Assembly: GCF_023218175.1 (NCBI RefSeq)
Contig: NZ_JALPTH010000011.1
Location: forward strand, 1-64,000
Source: Streptomyces lichenis
GTDB lineage: Bacteria > Actinomycetota > Actinomycetes > Streptomycetales > Streptomycetaceae
Direction of reading: 5' to 3'
DNA: 64,000 bases
Shown: positions 56,801-64,000 of the stretch, piece by piece
How the letters are laid out: every line of letters begins with the position of its first letter
How positions within the stretch are numbered: position 1 is the first letter of the stretch
Made by a program: the position numbers and the translations under genes
Notes under the pieces: model-generated
Databases searched by the model: none
Told to the model about the DNA's origin: nothing
The model's input: the letters and a program-made list of their open reading frames with translations, nothing else

Positions 56801-58267
56801 ACCACCGCCTGGATCGCCGGTGAACGCCCGGTCCTGCGGCTGCGCTGGCCCGAGCGGACCTCGGTCGGCGAGATCGTCTTCGCCGCCGCCGGCGGGCTCT
56901 CCACCCGCCCCGAGCAGGTGCAGATCAGCTCCCCGGACGGCACCGCGATCGCCTCCGTGGACGAGAACGGCATGGCCCGCTTCGCCCCCATCAGCACCGA
57001 CCGGATGGACATCACCATCTCCCGGCGCGCCCCGCTGACCCTGCACAACCCGGTCGCCGACGACCGGCTGCAACTCCCGGTCGGGCTCAGCGAGGTGTAC
57101 ATCCCGGCGCTGGAGAAGTTCCGCTCCCCGCAGCCCGACCCCGGCACCCGGTTCAGTCTGCCCTGCGGCCAGGGCCCGATCCTCTCGGTGGACGGGCGGT
57201 TCCTCGCCACCCGCGCCGAGGGCCGGGTCCGCGACCTGACCGAGCGCCGGCCGATCGAGGTCACCCCCTGCACCGAGGGCGGCGCGGTCGCGCTGGACCG
57301 CCGCACCCACACCGTCCAGGCCGGGGACAGCGGGCCGCTCGCCCTCACCTCGGTCACCCTCAGCACCGGAGACCCGGCTCCCGAGCCGGCCACCCGCTCG
57401 CTGGGCGAGCTGACCGGCGACGCGGACCGCCGCACCGTCCGGGTCGGCGCGGGCGCCGCCTCCTACCTCCAGCTCCATGAGAACGCCAACCGAGGCTGGC
57501 GGGCCACCCTCGACGGCAAGGAGCTGGAGCCGGTGCGGCTGGACGGCTGGCAGCAGGGCTGGCTGGTGCCCGCCGGATCCGGCGGCACGGTCACCCTGGA
57601 GTACGCCCCCGCCACCCTCTACCAGGCCGGGCTGATCGGCGCCGGGGTGCTGCTGCTCGCCCTCGCCGCGCTGGCCGTGGGACGCCGCCGCCCGGCCGCC
57701 CCCGACCAGGCCGCTGCGCTCACCGAGGCGCCGCCCGGCCCGGGGCTGCTGCTGGGCTGCCTGGTGCTGACGGCGGCGGCCGTGATCGTGGCGGGGCCGC
57801 TCGCCCTGCTGGTCCCGCTGCTGGCGGTGGTGGCCTGGCTGCGGCCCGGACTGCTGGCCCTGGTGGCGTTCGGGGCGATGGCGGCGGCCGGAGTGGTCGC
57901 CGCGCTCGGCGCCGACGACGGCTTCGCCACCGACCGGGGCGCCTTCGGCAGCACGGCCCAACTGCTGGCGCTGCTCGCCCTCTTCGCCGCCCTGGTGACC
58001 GTCGGCCCGATCCGCCCGCGCGGGCTGCACCGGGCCGGTGAGCCGGACGAGCGGCCCGACCGCGGTTTCCCGAGGGAAACGGGCGGCTCGCACCGGGAAA
58101 CGAGCGGCCGGGACCGGGAAACGACCGGTCGGGACCGGGAGACGGAGGAAACCCCCAAGGAAACGGGGGAAACGAACCCGGAAGCGGTCAGGGAAACGAA
58201 CGCGGAGACGGACACCCGGACGGACACGGCCCGCGGGCAGCAGCACAACCCGAGGAGTACGCCATGA
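53876..58267 (+). CDS. AftD-like arabinofuranosyltransferase (DUF3367), giant
   Basis: 1463-residue polytopic membrane glycosyltransferase of the GT-C fold. The N-terminal DUF3367/AftD part (about 30-430) has PGRMTFDTKLGVVTDPWGFL with the GT-C acidic residues, QYIGYAIPMLPFHAAADLVGLPVWLSQRLW, and AGYGGALGAPFHGSVQQWLDGTLAPFRNIYKFQ. A long extracytoplasmic section holds two discoidin-like carbohydrate-binding domains (about 735-850 and 955-1050; AFDGNPDTGWAEGSPADPEGEWVRVEF). C-terminal membrane helices lie at about 1245-1385. The last ~65 residues are a hydrophilic Glu/Thr tail built on 7-residue repeats. Mycobacterial AftD adds arabinofuranose to arabinogalactan and lipoarabinomannan from decaprenyl-phosphoarabinose; here the acceptor is unknown. 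Confidence 0.9.
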   Translation: MTSTLHIRPPAAPPGRPDPGPARPPGPRPRSRRWLAGFWAVVFAAFLAAAPGRMTFDTKLGVVTDPWGFLADLGTLWHDRAGFGGIADQYIGYAIPMLPFHAAADLVGLPVWLSQRLWLSLVVSAAFWGALRLAERLAVGSDRSRLLAAAVYALWPTYTTVVGSTSAAALPGALLPWVLLPLTDPRLSPRLAAARSALLIPLMGGVNAASTLASLLPAGLYLLSRPGGPRKRALIAWWTPLVIAATAWWTVPLLLLGGYGENFMPYVETARTTTSTMSATELLRGAGNWVGYLNFGDPWLPAGWAVATSALVIGCSALAAALGLAGLARRDLPERRWLVLTVLTVALITLAGYGGALGAPFHGSVQQWLDGTLAPFRNIYKFQTALALALVLGLAHLIAGAAEAPGATAGAAVRSTGARVRRHLPALAALLVLPGLFLPYLDGRVLQPGSFRQLPAYWQTTADWLAKNAPKDRALVVPATAHGIYTWGSPIDQPLHALARSPWAQRDYVPFGTPGNRRAMDAVEQALTSGGEVPGLAAYLNRAGLRHVVVRNDLDPDQLGYVPTATVVRTLEASGFRRVAGFGPVTTGGRIADDTPVQVEALYPRRRAVEVYAPPAALPAPGPARLTPVAGTAVVSGGPETLLPLSAGDTLTGRPAVLTGDAHPGVDKPPVYASGDGMRRADTRFGLVNSGTSHTYTADERNPAEAVQDPGAVPRQILPLRGTGHQTTAVLRGAASVTASSVGNWLFHLPQYDPVGAFDGNPDTGWAEGSPADPEGEWVRVEFTGRTAVPATIRLTPLPGGDVRAAPTVVRVETDLGHRDSPLRPDGTPQDVPAPPGQAAWLKVTILDSQQGRPGLTGAGFSEITVPGLQVSRTLALPADTPDEPGDSVVYTLNRGSDPGGLSAVTAETGLHRQFEAVREGDYTVRATALPVPGDALDQLLYKLTGRQRQITVTADSTARLGTALSPRNLTDGDLTTAWIAGERPVLRLRWPERTSVGEIVFAAAGGLSTRPEQVQISSPDGTAIASVDENGMARFAPISTDRMDITISRRAPLTLHNPVADDRLQLPVGLSEVYIPALEKFRSPQPDPGTRFSLPCGQGPILSVDGRFLATRAEGRVRDLTERRPIEVTPCTEGGAVALDRRTHTVQAGDSGPLALTSVTLSTGDPAPEPATRSLGELTGDADRRTVRVGAGAASYLQLHENANRGWRATLDGKELEPVRLDGWQQGWLVPAGSGGTVTLEYAPATLYQAGLIGAGVLLLALAALAVGRRRPAAPDQAAALTEAPPGPGLLLGCLVLTAAAVIVAGPLALLVPLLAVVAWLRPGLLALVAFGAMAAAGVVAALGADDGFATDRGAFGSTAQLLALLALFAALVTVGPIRPRGLHRAGEPDERPDRGFPRETGGSHRETSGRDRETTGRDRETEETPKETGETNPEAVRETNAETDTRTDTARGQQHNPRSTP
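58073..58156 (+). repeat. 21-bp in-frame tandem repeat in the AftD-like tail
   Basis: Four 21-bp units encode RETGGSH, RETSGRD, RETTGRD and RETEETP, with GGGAAACG at the core of the first three. GAA and ACG replace the GAG and ACC used elsewhere. GAAAC motifs continue irregularly to about 58215. Confidence 0.8.
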
Positions 58268-59604
58268 CCGCCACCCACCAGCAGCATTCCGCCCGGCCGG
58301 GCGGACCGCCGCGACGGCTGCCGTTCCCGGTGGTGGACGAGATCGCCCGGCACTGCGCCGACCCGGACGAGCCCGACACCGTCCATATCGAGATCCATCT
58401 GCCCGGGCGGCCCGACCCGGAGCGGCTGCGGGCCGCCGTCGCCACCGCCCTCACCCGCCATCCACGTGCCCTGGTCCGCCAGCGGGCACCCCGGCCCCTC
58501 GCCCTGCGCTATGCCTGGGAGCTGACCGGCGCGCCCGACACCGAGGTGGTCGCCTTCCCGCCACGGGCGGCCGGGGCGCTGGCCGCCGCACGCGTGCGGG
58601 CCCTGGCCGAACCACCACCGCTGACCGCCTCCCCGCCGCTGCGGCTCGATGTGGTCGAGGAGCCCGAACGGCCCGGCTGCGTCCTGCTGTTCACCCTCCA
58701 CCACGCGGCCATGGACGGACCGGCCTGCCTGCGGATCGCGGCCACCGCCGCCGAGGTGTACGCGGGCGGGGCCCCGCCCGCCGCCGAGCCACCGCCCCGG
58801 TCCGCACCGGCCGGCGGCGGCACGGGCGGCCTCCCGGCCGGCGCCCGACCGCCCCGTACCCCCGGCCGCCCCGCCCGGGTGGCCGCCGGGCACCCGGGAC
58901 CGCCCGCCCCCGGCAACGGCATGCTGGTCTGCGAACTGCCGGTGCCCCGCCGGGCACCCGGCTCCGGCCATACCGTCAACGACCAGCTGCTGGTGGCGAC
59001 CGCGCTCACGGTCGCCGACTGGAACCGGCGCCAGGGCCAGGCCCAGGACCGGCCGGTGCGGATCACCATGCCGGTGGACGACCGCCCGCGCGGCCCGGGG
59101 ATGCCGATCGGCAACGGCACCCGGCTGGTCGAGGTGGCCTACTCCGCGGCGGAGACCGCCCCCGGGACGGACCCGGCCGTGCTGCTCGCCCGCACCGCCG
59201 AACGCACCCGGCTGCTGAAGACGCTGCCCCGCCGCCCGCTCGGGCTGGGCGCCGCGCTGCTCACCGCTCCGGTCGCCCCGGTGGCCGTCCGGGCGCGCGC
59301 CACCCGGGCGCTGCGGCGACTCGCCGCGCCCTGGACCTCGACCACCCTGCTCAGCAACATCGGCCGCGTCCCCTATCCGCTGGACTTCGGCGACGCGGGC
59401 CGGGCCGAGCGGGTCTGGTTCTCCGCGCCCGCCCGGATGCCGCGCGGGCTCACCTTCACCACCGCCTCCACCGGCGGGCGGCTCCATCTGGTGCTGCGCT
59501 GGTCCCGGGCCCTGCTCGGCGCGGAGGACGCCGAGGTGCTCCGCGAGCTGTTCACCCGCCATCTGGCCGCCACCGGCGCCCCGGCCCAGGGGGAGACACC
59601 ATGA
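58264..59604 (+). CDS. Condensation-domain-like acyltransferase
   Basis: 446-residue protein of the chloramphenicol-acetyltransferase/condensation superfamily. The catalytic motif HHAAMDG sits at residues 146-152, and the second half keeps NDQLLVATALTVADWN, RITMPVDDRPRGP (like the family DFGWG-side region) and STTLLSNIGRVPYPLDFG. It stands alone with no carrier or adenylation domain, so it resembles PapA-type or wax-ester-type acyltransferases that move an acyl group onto a lipid or sugar hydroxyl. ATGA overlaps on both sides place it firmly in the glycan operon, where it would acylate the product. Confidence 0.86.
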   Translation: MTATHQQHSARPGGPPRRLPFPVVDEIARHCADPDEPDTVHIEIHLPGRPDPERLRAAVATALTRHPRALVRQRAPRPLALRYAWELTGAPDTEVVAFPPRAAGALAAARVRALAEPPPLTASPPLRLDVVEEPERPGCVLLFTLHHAAMDGPACLRIAATAAEVYAGGAPPAAEPPPRSAPAGGGTGGLPAGARPPRTPGRPARVAAGHPGPPAPGNGMLVCELPVPRRAPGSGHTVNDQLLVATALTVADWNRRQGQAQDRPVRITMPVDDRPRGPGMPIGNGTRLVEVAYSAAETAPGTDPAVLLARTAERTRLLKTLPRRPLGLGAALLTAPVAPVAVRARATRALRRLAAPWTSTTLLSNIGRVPYPLDFGDAGRAERVWFSAPARMPRGLTFTTASTGGRLHLVLRWSRALLGAEDAEVLRELFTRHLAATGAPAQGETP

Positions 59605-60419
59605 CCGAGGCAACCCAGGCAACGACCGGGGAAACCAAGGAAACCGAGGCAAACGGAGCGACCGGCACCACCGAGGCCGCCGGGGCCCGGCCCGTCGTCC
59701 AGGGCCTACGGGACTTCTACGAGGACCCGGCCGTCCCCGTGGCCTCGGGCGACGCCCGCTCCCGCCGCCAGGCCGCACTGCTGGCCGCCGCGCTCGGCCC
59801 GCCCGCCGCGTACGGTCCGGACGGGGCGCTCGTCCTCGACATCGGCTGCGGCGACGGCACCGCCGCGGCCGCCGCGGCACCCCTGCTCACCGGCCACCGG
59901 CTGGTCGGCGTCGACTGGTCGCAGGACGCCCTGCGCCGGGCCCGCACCCGGGTCGACCGGGTGGTGCGCGGCGAACTGGACGGCGGCGGGCTGCCGCTGG
60001 CGGACGGCTGCGCGGACGCCGTGCTGTTCAGCGAGGTCATCGAGCACCTGGTCGACCCGGACGCCGCCCTGGACGAGCTGCGCCGGGTGCTGCGGCCCGG
60101 GGGCCATCTGATGCTCTCCACCCCCAACCTGGCCGCCTGGTACAACCGGGCGCTGCTGCTGGCCGGGGTGCAGCCGGTGTTCTCGGAGGTCAGCCTGCGC
60201 GCCGTGCACGGCCGCCCGGGCCGGGAGGTGGTGGGCCATCTGCGCCTCTACACCGCCCGCGCACTGCGCTCCTTCCTCCAGGCCGCCGGCTTCGCCGAGG
60301 TCCGTATCGCCGGTGCGCCCTTCCACGGGGTGCCGCGCGGGCTGCGGCTGGCCGACCGGGTGGCCTGCGCCGTCCCCTCGGCCGCGTCGATCCTGCTGGC
60401 GCACGCCCGGCGGCGGTAG
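59601..60419 (+). CDS. Class I SAM methyltransferase
   Basis: 272-residue methyltransferase. Motif I is VLDIGCGDGTAAAAAAPLL (about 76-94), post-I GVDWSQDAL, motif II CADAVLFSEVIEHLVDPDAALDEL and motif III VLRPGGHLMLSTPN. The UbiE/COQ5-like core ends in a helical region that could contact membrane lipid. The first ~30 residues are Thr/Glu/Ala-rich (ATQATTGETKETEANGATG) and repeat the compositional style of the preceding AftD-like tail. The start overlaps the acyltransferase stop by ATGA. Probable target is a lipid or sugar in the same pathway. Confidence 0.9.
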   Translation: MTEATQATTGETKETEANGATGTTEAAGARPVVQGLRDFYEDPAVPVASGDARSRRQAALLAAALGPPAAYGPDGALVLDIGCGDGTAAAAAAPLLTGHRLVGVDWSQDALRRARTRVDRVVRGELDGGGLPLADGCADAVLFSEVIEHLVDPDAALDELRRVLRPGGHLMLSTPNLAAWYNRALLLAGVQPVFSEVSLRAVHGRPGREVVGHLRLYTARALRSFLQAAGFAEVRIAGAPFHGVPRGLRLADRVACAVPSAASILLAHARRR

Positions 60420-60421
60420 CC

Positions 60422-61327
60422 GTGTGGTGGGGCGTGGCGGCCGCGCTGCTCGCCAACGCGCTGTACAGCGTGGGCTTCGTCCTGCAGAAGCGGGCGCTGG
60501 GGCGGCTGCCGGAGCTGTCCGCCGCCCGCCCGCTGCGTACCGTGCTCACCCTGGCGGCCAGTCCGGCCTGGCTGGCCGGATCCCTGGCCCTGGCCGCCGG
60601 GTTCGGCGCCCAGCTGGCCGTCTACCGCACCCTGCCGATCGCCGCCGCCCAGGGCATCTTCGTCTCCGGCCTGGTGCTGCTCCTGCTGCTCTCCTCGGCG
60701 GTCCTCGGCGAGCGGACCTCGGGCCGGGAGCGGAACGCCCTGCCGGCGGTGCTCGCCGCCCTGGTCATGGTCGTCGCCTCGCTCCGCGACGGGGACGGCG
60801 TCGGCCGCACGGCGCCCTGGCCGACCGTGCTGCTGGTCTGCCTGCCCGCGCTCGCCGCCGGGATCTGGCTGTACGGGAGGGTGGACCAGCGGGCCCGCCG
60901 GCCACACCGGATGCCGACCAGCGGCATCGGCTACGGGGTGGCGGTCGGGCTGCTGTACGGCGTCAGCTCGCTGGCGGTCAAGGGCGCCTCCTCGCTCCCG
61001 TACGGCGACGGCCCGGTGGCCGCCGCACGGGCCCTGGCGGCCTCCCCGTACCCGTATCTGCTGCTCTGCACGGCCGCCGCCGGGCTGGTGATGTCCCAGG
61101 CGGCGCTGCAACGCTGCCGGGCCTCGCTGATCGTGCCCGTCTGCACCACCGTCAGCTGCGTCTTCGCCGCCGTCCTCGGCACCTTCGCCTTCGGCGAGTC
61201 GCTGCCCGCGGAGCCCCTGCCGCTGGCGCTCAGACTGGCCGGGACGGCTCTCGCGCTGGGCGTCCTGCTGGCCCTGCCGCGCCATGACGTCCCGGCCCCG
61301 GCCGCACCCCTCCACCCGCACACCTGA
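60422..61327 (+). CDS. DMT/EamA-family transporter
   Basis: 301-residue membrane protein with about ten hydrophobic segments (ALLANALYSVGFVLQKRAL, LAGSLALAAGFGAQLAVYRTLPIAAAQGIFVSGLVLLLLLSSAVLGE, and a matching second half from GYGVAVGLLYGVSSLAVKG). The two halves repeat as usual for drug/metabolite transporters. GTG 60422 begins 2 bp after the methyltransferase stop. In this operon it may flip or export a lipid-linked sugar or acyl intermediate, but small-solute export is equally possible. Confidence 0.87.
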   Translation: MWWGVAAALLANALYSVGFVLQKRALGRLPELSAARPLRTVLTLAASPAWLAGSLALAAGFGAQLAVYRTLPIAAAQGIFVSGLVLLLLLSSAVLGERTSGRERNALPAVLAALVMVVASLRDGDGVGRTAPWPTVLLVCLPALAAGIWLYGRVDQRARRPHRMPTSGIGYGVAVGLLYGVSSLAVKGASSLPYGDGPVAAARALAASPYPYLLLCTAAAGLVMSQAALQRCRASLIVPVCTTVSCVFAAVLGTFAFGESLPAEPLPLALRLAGTALALGVLLALPRHDVPAPAAPLHPHT

Positions 61328-61373
61328 CCTCAGCACCCGCGAGATCCGCCCCCTCCCCGTGAAGGAGCCCGCC

Positions 61374-61589
61374 ATGTCCCCCGACGATCCGCTGCTCGGC
61401 ATCCTGGTCTGCCCGCTGGACAAGGGCCCGCTGACCCTGCTGCCCACCCAGGACGCCCTGGTCAACCCGCGGTTGAAGCTGCGCTATCCGATCGTGGACG
61501 GCATCCCGCAGCTGCTCCCCTCCTCCGGGACACCGCTGGCCGACACCGCTGCCGCGGCCGCCGACCGCGCGTCCCGGACGGAGGGCTGA
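61374..61589 (+). CDS. Trm112-like small protein
   Basis: 71-residue Trm112/UPF0434 protein: LLGILVCPLDKGPLTLLPTQDALVNPRLKLRYPIVDGIPQLLPSSG is the full domain. It keeps CPLDKG and YPIVDGIP but only one cysteine, so the zinc site is absent, as in many bacterial members. Trm112 proteins activate partner methyltransferases. Here it is joined TGATG (1-base overlap) to the FkbM methyltransferase, an attractive candidate partner. ATG 61374 follows GAAGGAGCCC. Confidence 0.88.
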   Translation: MSPDDPLLGILVCPLDKGPLTLLPTQDALVNPRLKLRYPIVDGIPQLLPSSGTPLADTAAAAADRASRTEG

Positions 61590-62374
61590 TGGGCACCCTC
61601 GCCGCCTCCGTCGCCGCCCGCCTGCCCACCGGACTGGTCGGCGCCACCGCCCGGGCCCTGTACCCGAGGCTGGAACCCGAACTGGCCCGGCTCGCCGACT
61701 ACTGCCCGGCCGGCGGCACCGCCATCGACCTGGGCGGCTGGTTCGGGCCCTGGTCGCGGCGGCTGGCCGACCGCTGCACCCGGGTGGTCACCGTGGAACC
61801 GGTCCCGCATCTGGCGGCCCACCTCCGGGCGGCCCTGCCCGCCAACGTCCGGGTGGTGCAGGCCGCCGCCTCCGACCGGGAGGGCACCGCCGAGCTGTGG
61901 CTGCCGGACGGCGACAACGGGGACCGCGGCCTCTCCTCGCTGACCCGCGCCGGGGTCCACGGACACAGCGTCGAGGTGCCCACGGTGACCGTGGACAGCC
62001 TCGGCGTACGGGACGTGGTCTTCATCAAGGTGGACACCGACGGCGGCGAACTGGCCGCCCTGCGCGGGGCCCGGGGCGTGCTGGACCGGCGGCGCCCGGC
62101 GCTGCTGGTGGAACTGGAGACCCGTATCCGGCCCATCAGCCCCGTGGTGGACCTGCTGGCGACGAAGCACGGCTACGCGGGCTGGGTGCTGCTCTCCGAC
62201 GGCTGGCGCCCGCTCACCGGCTTCGACCTCCCCGCCTACCAGCGCCGCACCGAGCACCTGGTGCACCGCGGCATGCTCCGGCGCACCCTCGCCCCCGGCC
62301 GGGAGCGGTACGTCAACTCGGTGCTCTTCCTGCCCGAGGGCCGGACCCCCGGGGCGGTGCGCCGGCTGCCGTGA
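61589..62374 (+). CDS. FkbM-family methyltransferase
   Basis: 261-residue O-methyltransferase of the FkbM family. Motif I AIDLGGWFGPWSRRLAD (about 48-64), TVEPVPHLAAHLRAALPANVRVVQAAASDREGTAELWLP, the family signature VVFIKVDTDGGELAALRGARGVL and LLVELETRI are clear. FkbM enzymes commonly methylate sugar or polyketide hydroxyls. It is the last gene of the operon, coupled to the Trm112-like gene by a 1-base overlap. It likely methylates a glycan hydroxyl, making three methyltransferases in the cluster. Confidence 0.92.
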   Translation: MGTLAASVAARLPTGLVGATARALYPRLEPELARLADYCPAGGTAIDLGGWFGPWSRRLADRCTRVVTVEPVPHLAAHLRAALPANVRVVQAAASDREGTAELWLPDGDNGDRGLSSLTRAGVHGHSVEVPTVTVDSLGVRDVVFIKVDTDGGELAALRGARGVLDRRRPALLVELETRIRPISPVVDLLATKHGYAGWVLLSDGWRPLTGFDLPAYQRRTEHLVHRGMLRRTLAPGRERYVNSVLFLPEGRTPGAVRRLP

Positions 62375-62408
62375 CCGGGTCGGCGGGGGCGGGGGCGGCG
62401 GCGGGACG

Positions 62409-62467
62409 GAGGGCGTCGGCCCCGTACAGGGCCTCCCAGTTGGCCTGGTAGATGGTGTCCGGACACC
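62409..62467. other. Palindrome and coding-like remnant between convergent genes
   Basis: GGTGTCCGGACACC (62454-62467) is a perfect 14-bp palindrome. Read on the minus strand, 62409-62459 encodes DTIYQANWEALYGADAL, which looks protein-like, yet no start or complete ORF surrounds it. It could be a gene remnant or chance. The gap 62375-62509 shows nothing else. Confidence 0.3.
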
Positions 62468-62509
62468 GGGTTGTGGCGGGCGCGTCCGTACGTTCGTACG
62501 CCCGGGGTG

Positions 62510-64000
62510 TCAGTCCGTACGGCGTGCCCCGAGACGGCCGCGCCGGTAGGCGAACCAGCCGCCGACCATCAGCAGCCCCGCCACGCTGGCGAGCGTCAGC
62601 ACGGTGACCCCGGTGGAGGCCAGGCTGCCGCCGCCCCCGGTGGACGAGGTCCCGCCCACGGCGCCGCTGGAACCGCCGGCCGAACCGCTGCCGCCGACGG
62701 ACCCGCCGGAGCTGGTCCCGGAGGACCCGGACGAGCCGGTACCGCCCGAGGCGCCGGAGCTCCCCGTACCCCCGGAGGCACCGCCCGTGGAGTCGCCGTC
62801 GCCGTCGTCGGTGGCGACCGGGTCCTGGCCGGTGAAGGCGACCGGGACCTTGACGTCCTGCGAGCGGTCGCCGGACAGGGTGTGGTCGGCGCGGGTGGCG
62901 AGCACACAGGTCTTTGTGAAGCAGTCGGTGTACTGGTCCTTGGCGTCCACGGTGAGTTCGACCGAGAAGGTGCCGCCCTTGCCGTACGGCTTCGCCAGGC
63001 CCTGGCCGTAGTCCGGCGGATTGGAGGAGATCCAGGCGGAGCTGTGCGAGGAGCCGGTCATGTCGACCCCTCCGACGCACGGGGTGGGCAGCTCGCCCGC
63101 GCCGTTGTCCACGCACAGGGCGACATAGATGCCCTTGGCCTCGTGGTAACCGGAGCCGGAGACCTTGAGCTTCTGGCCCTTGGTGGCGAGGTGGTTCACC
63201 GGGGTCACCGTCAGCTTCTGGCCGTCCGGCCCGGTGATCGTCCTGGTGCCGGAGGGCTGCTGGTCGTCGTCGCCGTTTCCTCCGTTTCCTCCGTTGCCTT
63301 CGCTTGAGTTTCCTCCGTTGCCTCCGCCGGGCTCGGTGACGGTGAGGGTGACCGGCGTTGTACGGGTGGTGCCGGCGGCGTTGGTGAACTGGGCGCGGTA
63401 GCGGTAGCCGTCCTGGGCGGTACGGGCGGTGAAGGTGTACGCGCCGCGGGTGGCGCCCTCGATGTCCTGCCAGCTCTGACCGCCGTCCGCGCTGACCTGC
63501 CAGCGCACCGAGGGCTCCGGGGTGCCCTCGGCGGCGGCGACCAGCGAGACCTCGTCACCCGGGGCCGCCGAGCGGTCGGTGGGGGCCTGGACGACCTTGG
63601 GGGAGACCCGCCGGTCCAGCCTGGTGACCTTGCCCTCGGCGGGGCTGGCCACATAGACGGCCGAGCCGCCCGGGGCGACCGCGACCGAGGCCTGGCCGAT
63701 CTGCCCCTGGTTGCCGTTGAGCGGGGTGGGCGTGGCGGCCTCCTGGTACGTCCGGGTGTCGTAGACCGCCAGGGAGCCGTTGTTGTCGCCGCCGTCACCG
63801 GTGTCGCCGCTGTCCTGCCAGACGACATAGGCGCGGCCGGACGTGCCGTCGAAGGCGATGTCCACCGGACGGTCCCGGCCCTCGATGGTCTTCAGCGGCT
63901 TGGCGTCCTTGTCGAACACCCGGACGCTGTTCCCGCTGCCCGCCCAGACGTTGCCGGTGGCGGGGTCGGGGGTGACGAACCAGAGGCTGTCCTCCGGCAG
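62510..64000 (-). CDS. LAxTG wall-anchored protein with Ig and neocarzinostatin-like domains (5' end missing)
   Basis: The last 496 residues of a secreted protein whose start lies beyond the window. In order: beta-propeller-like strands (TPDPATGNVWAGSGNSVRVF, RAYVVWQDSGDTGDGGDNNGS), an Ig-like domain (VVQAPTDRSAAPGDEVSLVAAAEG...YRYRAQFTNAAGTTRTTPVTLTV), a Gly/Asn linker, a neocarzinostatin-like domain (VTPVNHLATKGQKLKVSGSGYHEAKGIYVALCVDNG...CFTKTCVLATRADHT) and a long Ser/Gly-rich spacer. It ends in LASTG, a membrane helix and RRGRLGARR, a class E sortase (LAxTG) signal. It is likely displayed on the cell wall. The ligand is unknown. Confidence 0.85.
   Translation of the reverse strand: MPEDSLWFVTPDPATGNVWAGSGNSVRVFDKDAKPLKTIEGRDRPVDIAFDGTSGRAYVVWQDSGDTGDGGDNNGSLAVYDTRTYQEAATPTPLNGNQGQIGQASVAVAPGGSAVYVASPAEGKVTRLDRRVSPKVVQAPTDRSAAPGDEVSLVAAAEGTPEPSVRWQVSADGGQSWQDIEGATRGAYTFTARTAQDGYRYRAQFTNAAGTTRTTPVTLTVTEPGGGNGGNSSEGNGGNGGNGDDDQQPSGTRTITGPDGQKLTVTPVNHLATKGQKLKVSGSGYHEAKGIYVALCVDNGAGELPTPCVGGVDMTGSSHSSAWISSNPPDYGQGLAKPYGKGGTFSVELTVDAKDQYTDCFTKTCVLATRADHTLSGDRSQDVKVPVAFTGQDPVATDDGDGDSTGGASGGTGSSGASGGTGSSGSSGTSSGGSVGGSGSAGGSSGAVGGTSSTGGGGSLASTGVTVLTLASVAGLLMVGGWFAYRRGRLGARRTD

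Overview
The window is very G+C-rich throughout, with codon third positions almost all G or C, many GTG starts, dense four-base start/stop overlaps, and gene families typical of a filamentous actinomycete. These include SpoIIE-type phosphatases, STAS proteins, Spo0M, a GAF-ANTAR protein, SAV_915, an LAxTG sortase substrate and a single bldA-type TTA codon. I read it as a Streptomyces or close relative (Kitasatospora-like) chromosome. I see no insertion sequence, phage, CRISPR array, tRNA or rRNA.

Left third (1-18.9 kb): regulation and stress. It opens with a LacI regulator carrying the TTA codon, a secreted trypsin-like protease and a DUF4246 protein. A PAS-GAF-GAF-PP2C phosphatase is coupled to a STAS protein. 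Spo0M-like and TerB-like genes follow, each behind the same palindrome (TTCTACA-N4-TGTAGAA). Then come a GAF-ANTAR protein, a large HPII-type catalase behind a SigB-like promoter, an APC permease behind a coupled 36-codon upstream ORF, a STAS protein lacking the usual phosphorylatable serine, and an RsbQ-RsbP pair like the Bacillus energy-stress module.

Middle (19-43.6 kb): metabolism and ion transport. A CoA-transferase and aldehyde dehydrogenase precede a TetR/APC permease/amidohydrolase group. SAV_915 and a second-type lysA come next. A potassium island has a KimA-like importer facing kdpFABC-kdpE-kdpD, with an extra one-helix peptide ahead of kdpF and phased CGTCAA repeats that look like KdpE sites. 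The xanthine dehydrogenase operon xdhABC (minus strand) has a well-formed promoter, an operator-like inverted repeat, a 25-codon leader ORF with a strong ribosome binding site, and a hairpin just after the leader stop, which together look like an attenuator.

Right third (43.7-64 kb): a small KatA-type catalase, an SDR oxidoreductase, a small secreted protein, an AI-2E-family transporter and a PucR-type regulator coupled to a 50-residue membrane peptide. After these comes a tightly overlapping envelope-glycan cluster of DUF3068 protein, GT4 glycosyltransferase, methyltransferase, giant AftD-like arabinofuranosyltransferase, HHxxxDG acyltransferase, second methyltransferase, DMT/EamA transporter, Trm112-like protein and FkbM methyltransferase. 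Two of its genes carry in-frame tandem repeats. The window ends inside an LAxTG wall-anchored protein with Ig-like and neocarzinostatin-like domains. The envelope cluster, the xdh leader, the kdp small ORF and the paired TTCTACA operators are the places most likely to hold undescribed biology.
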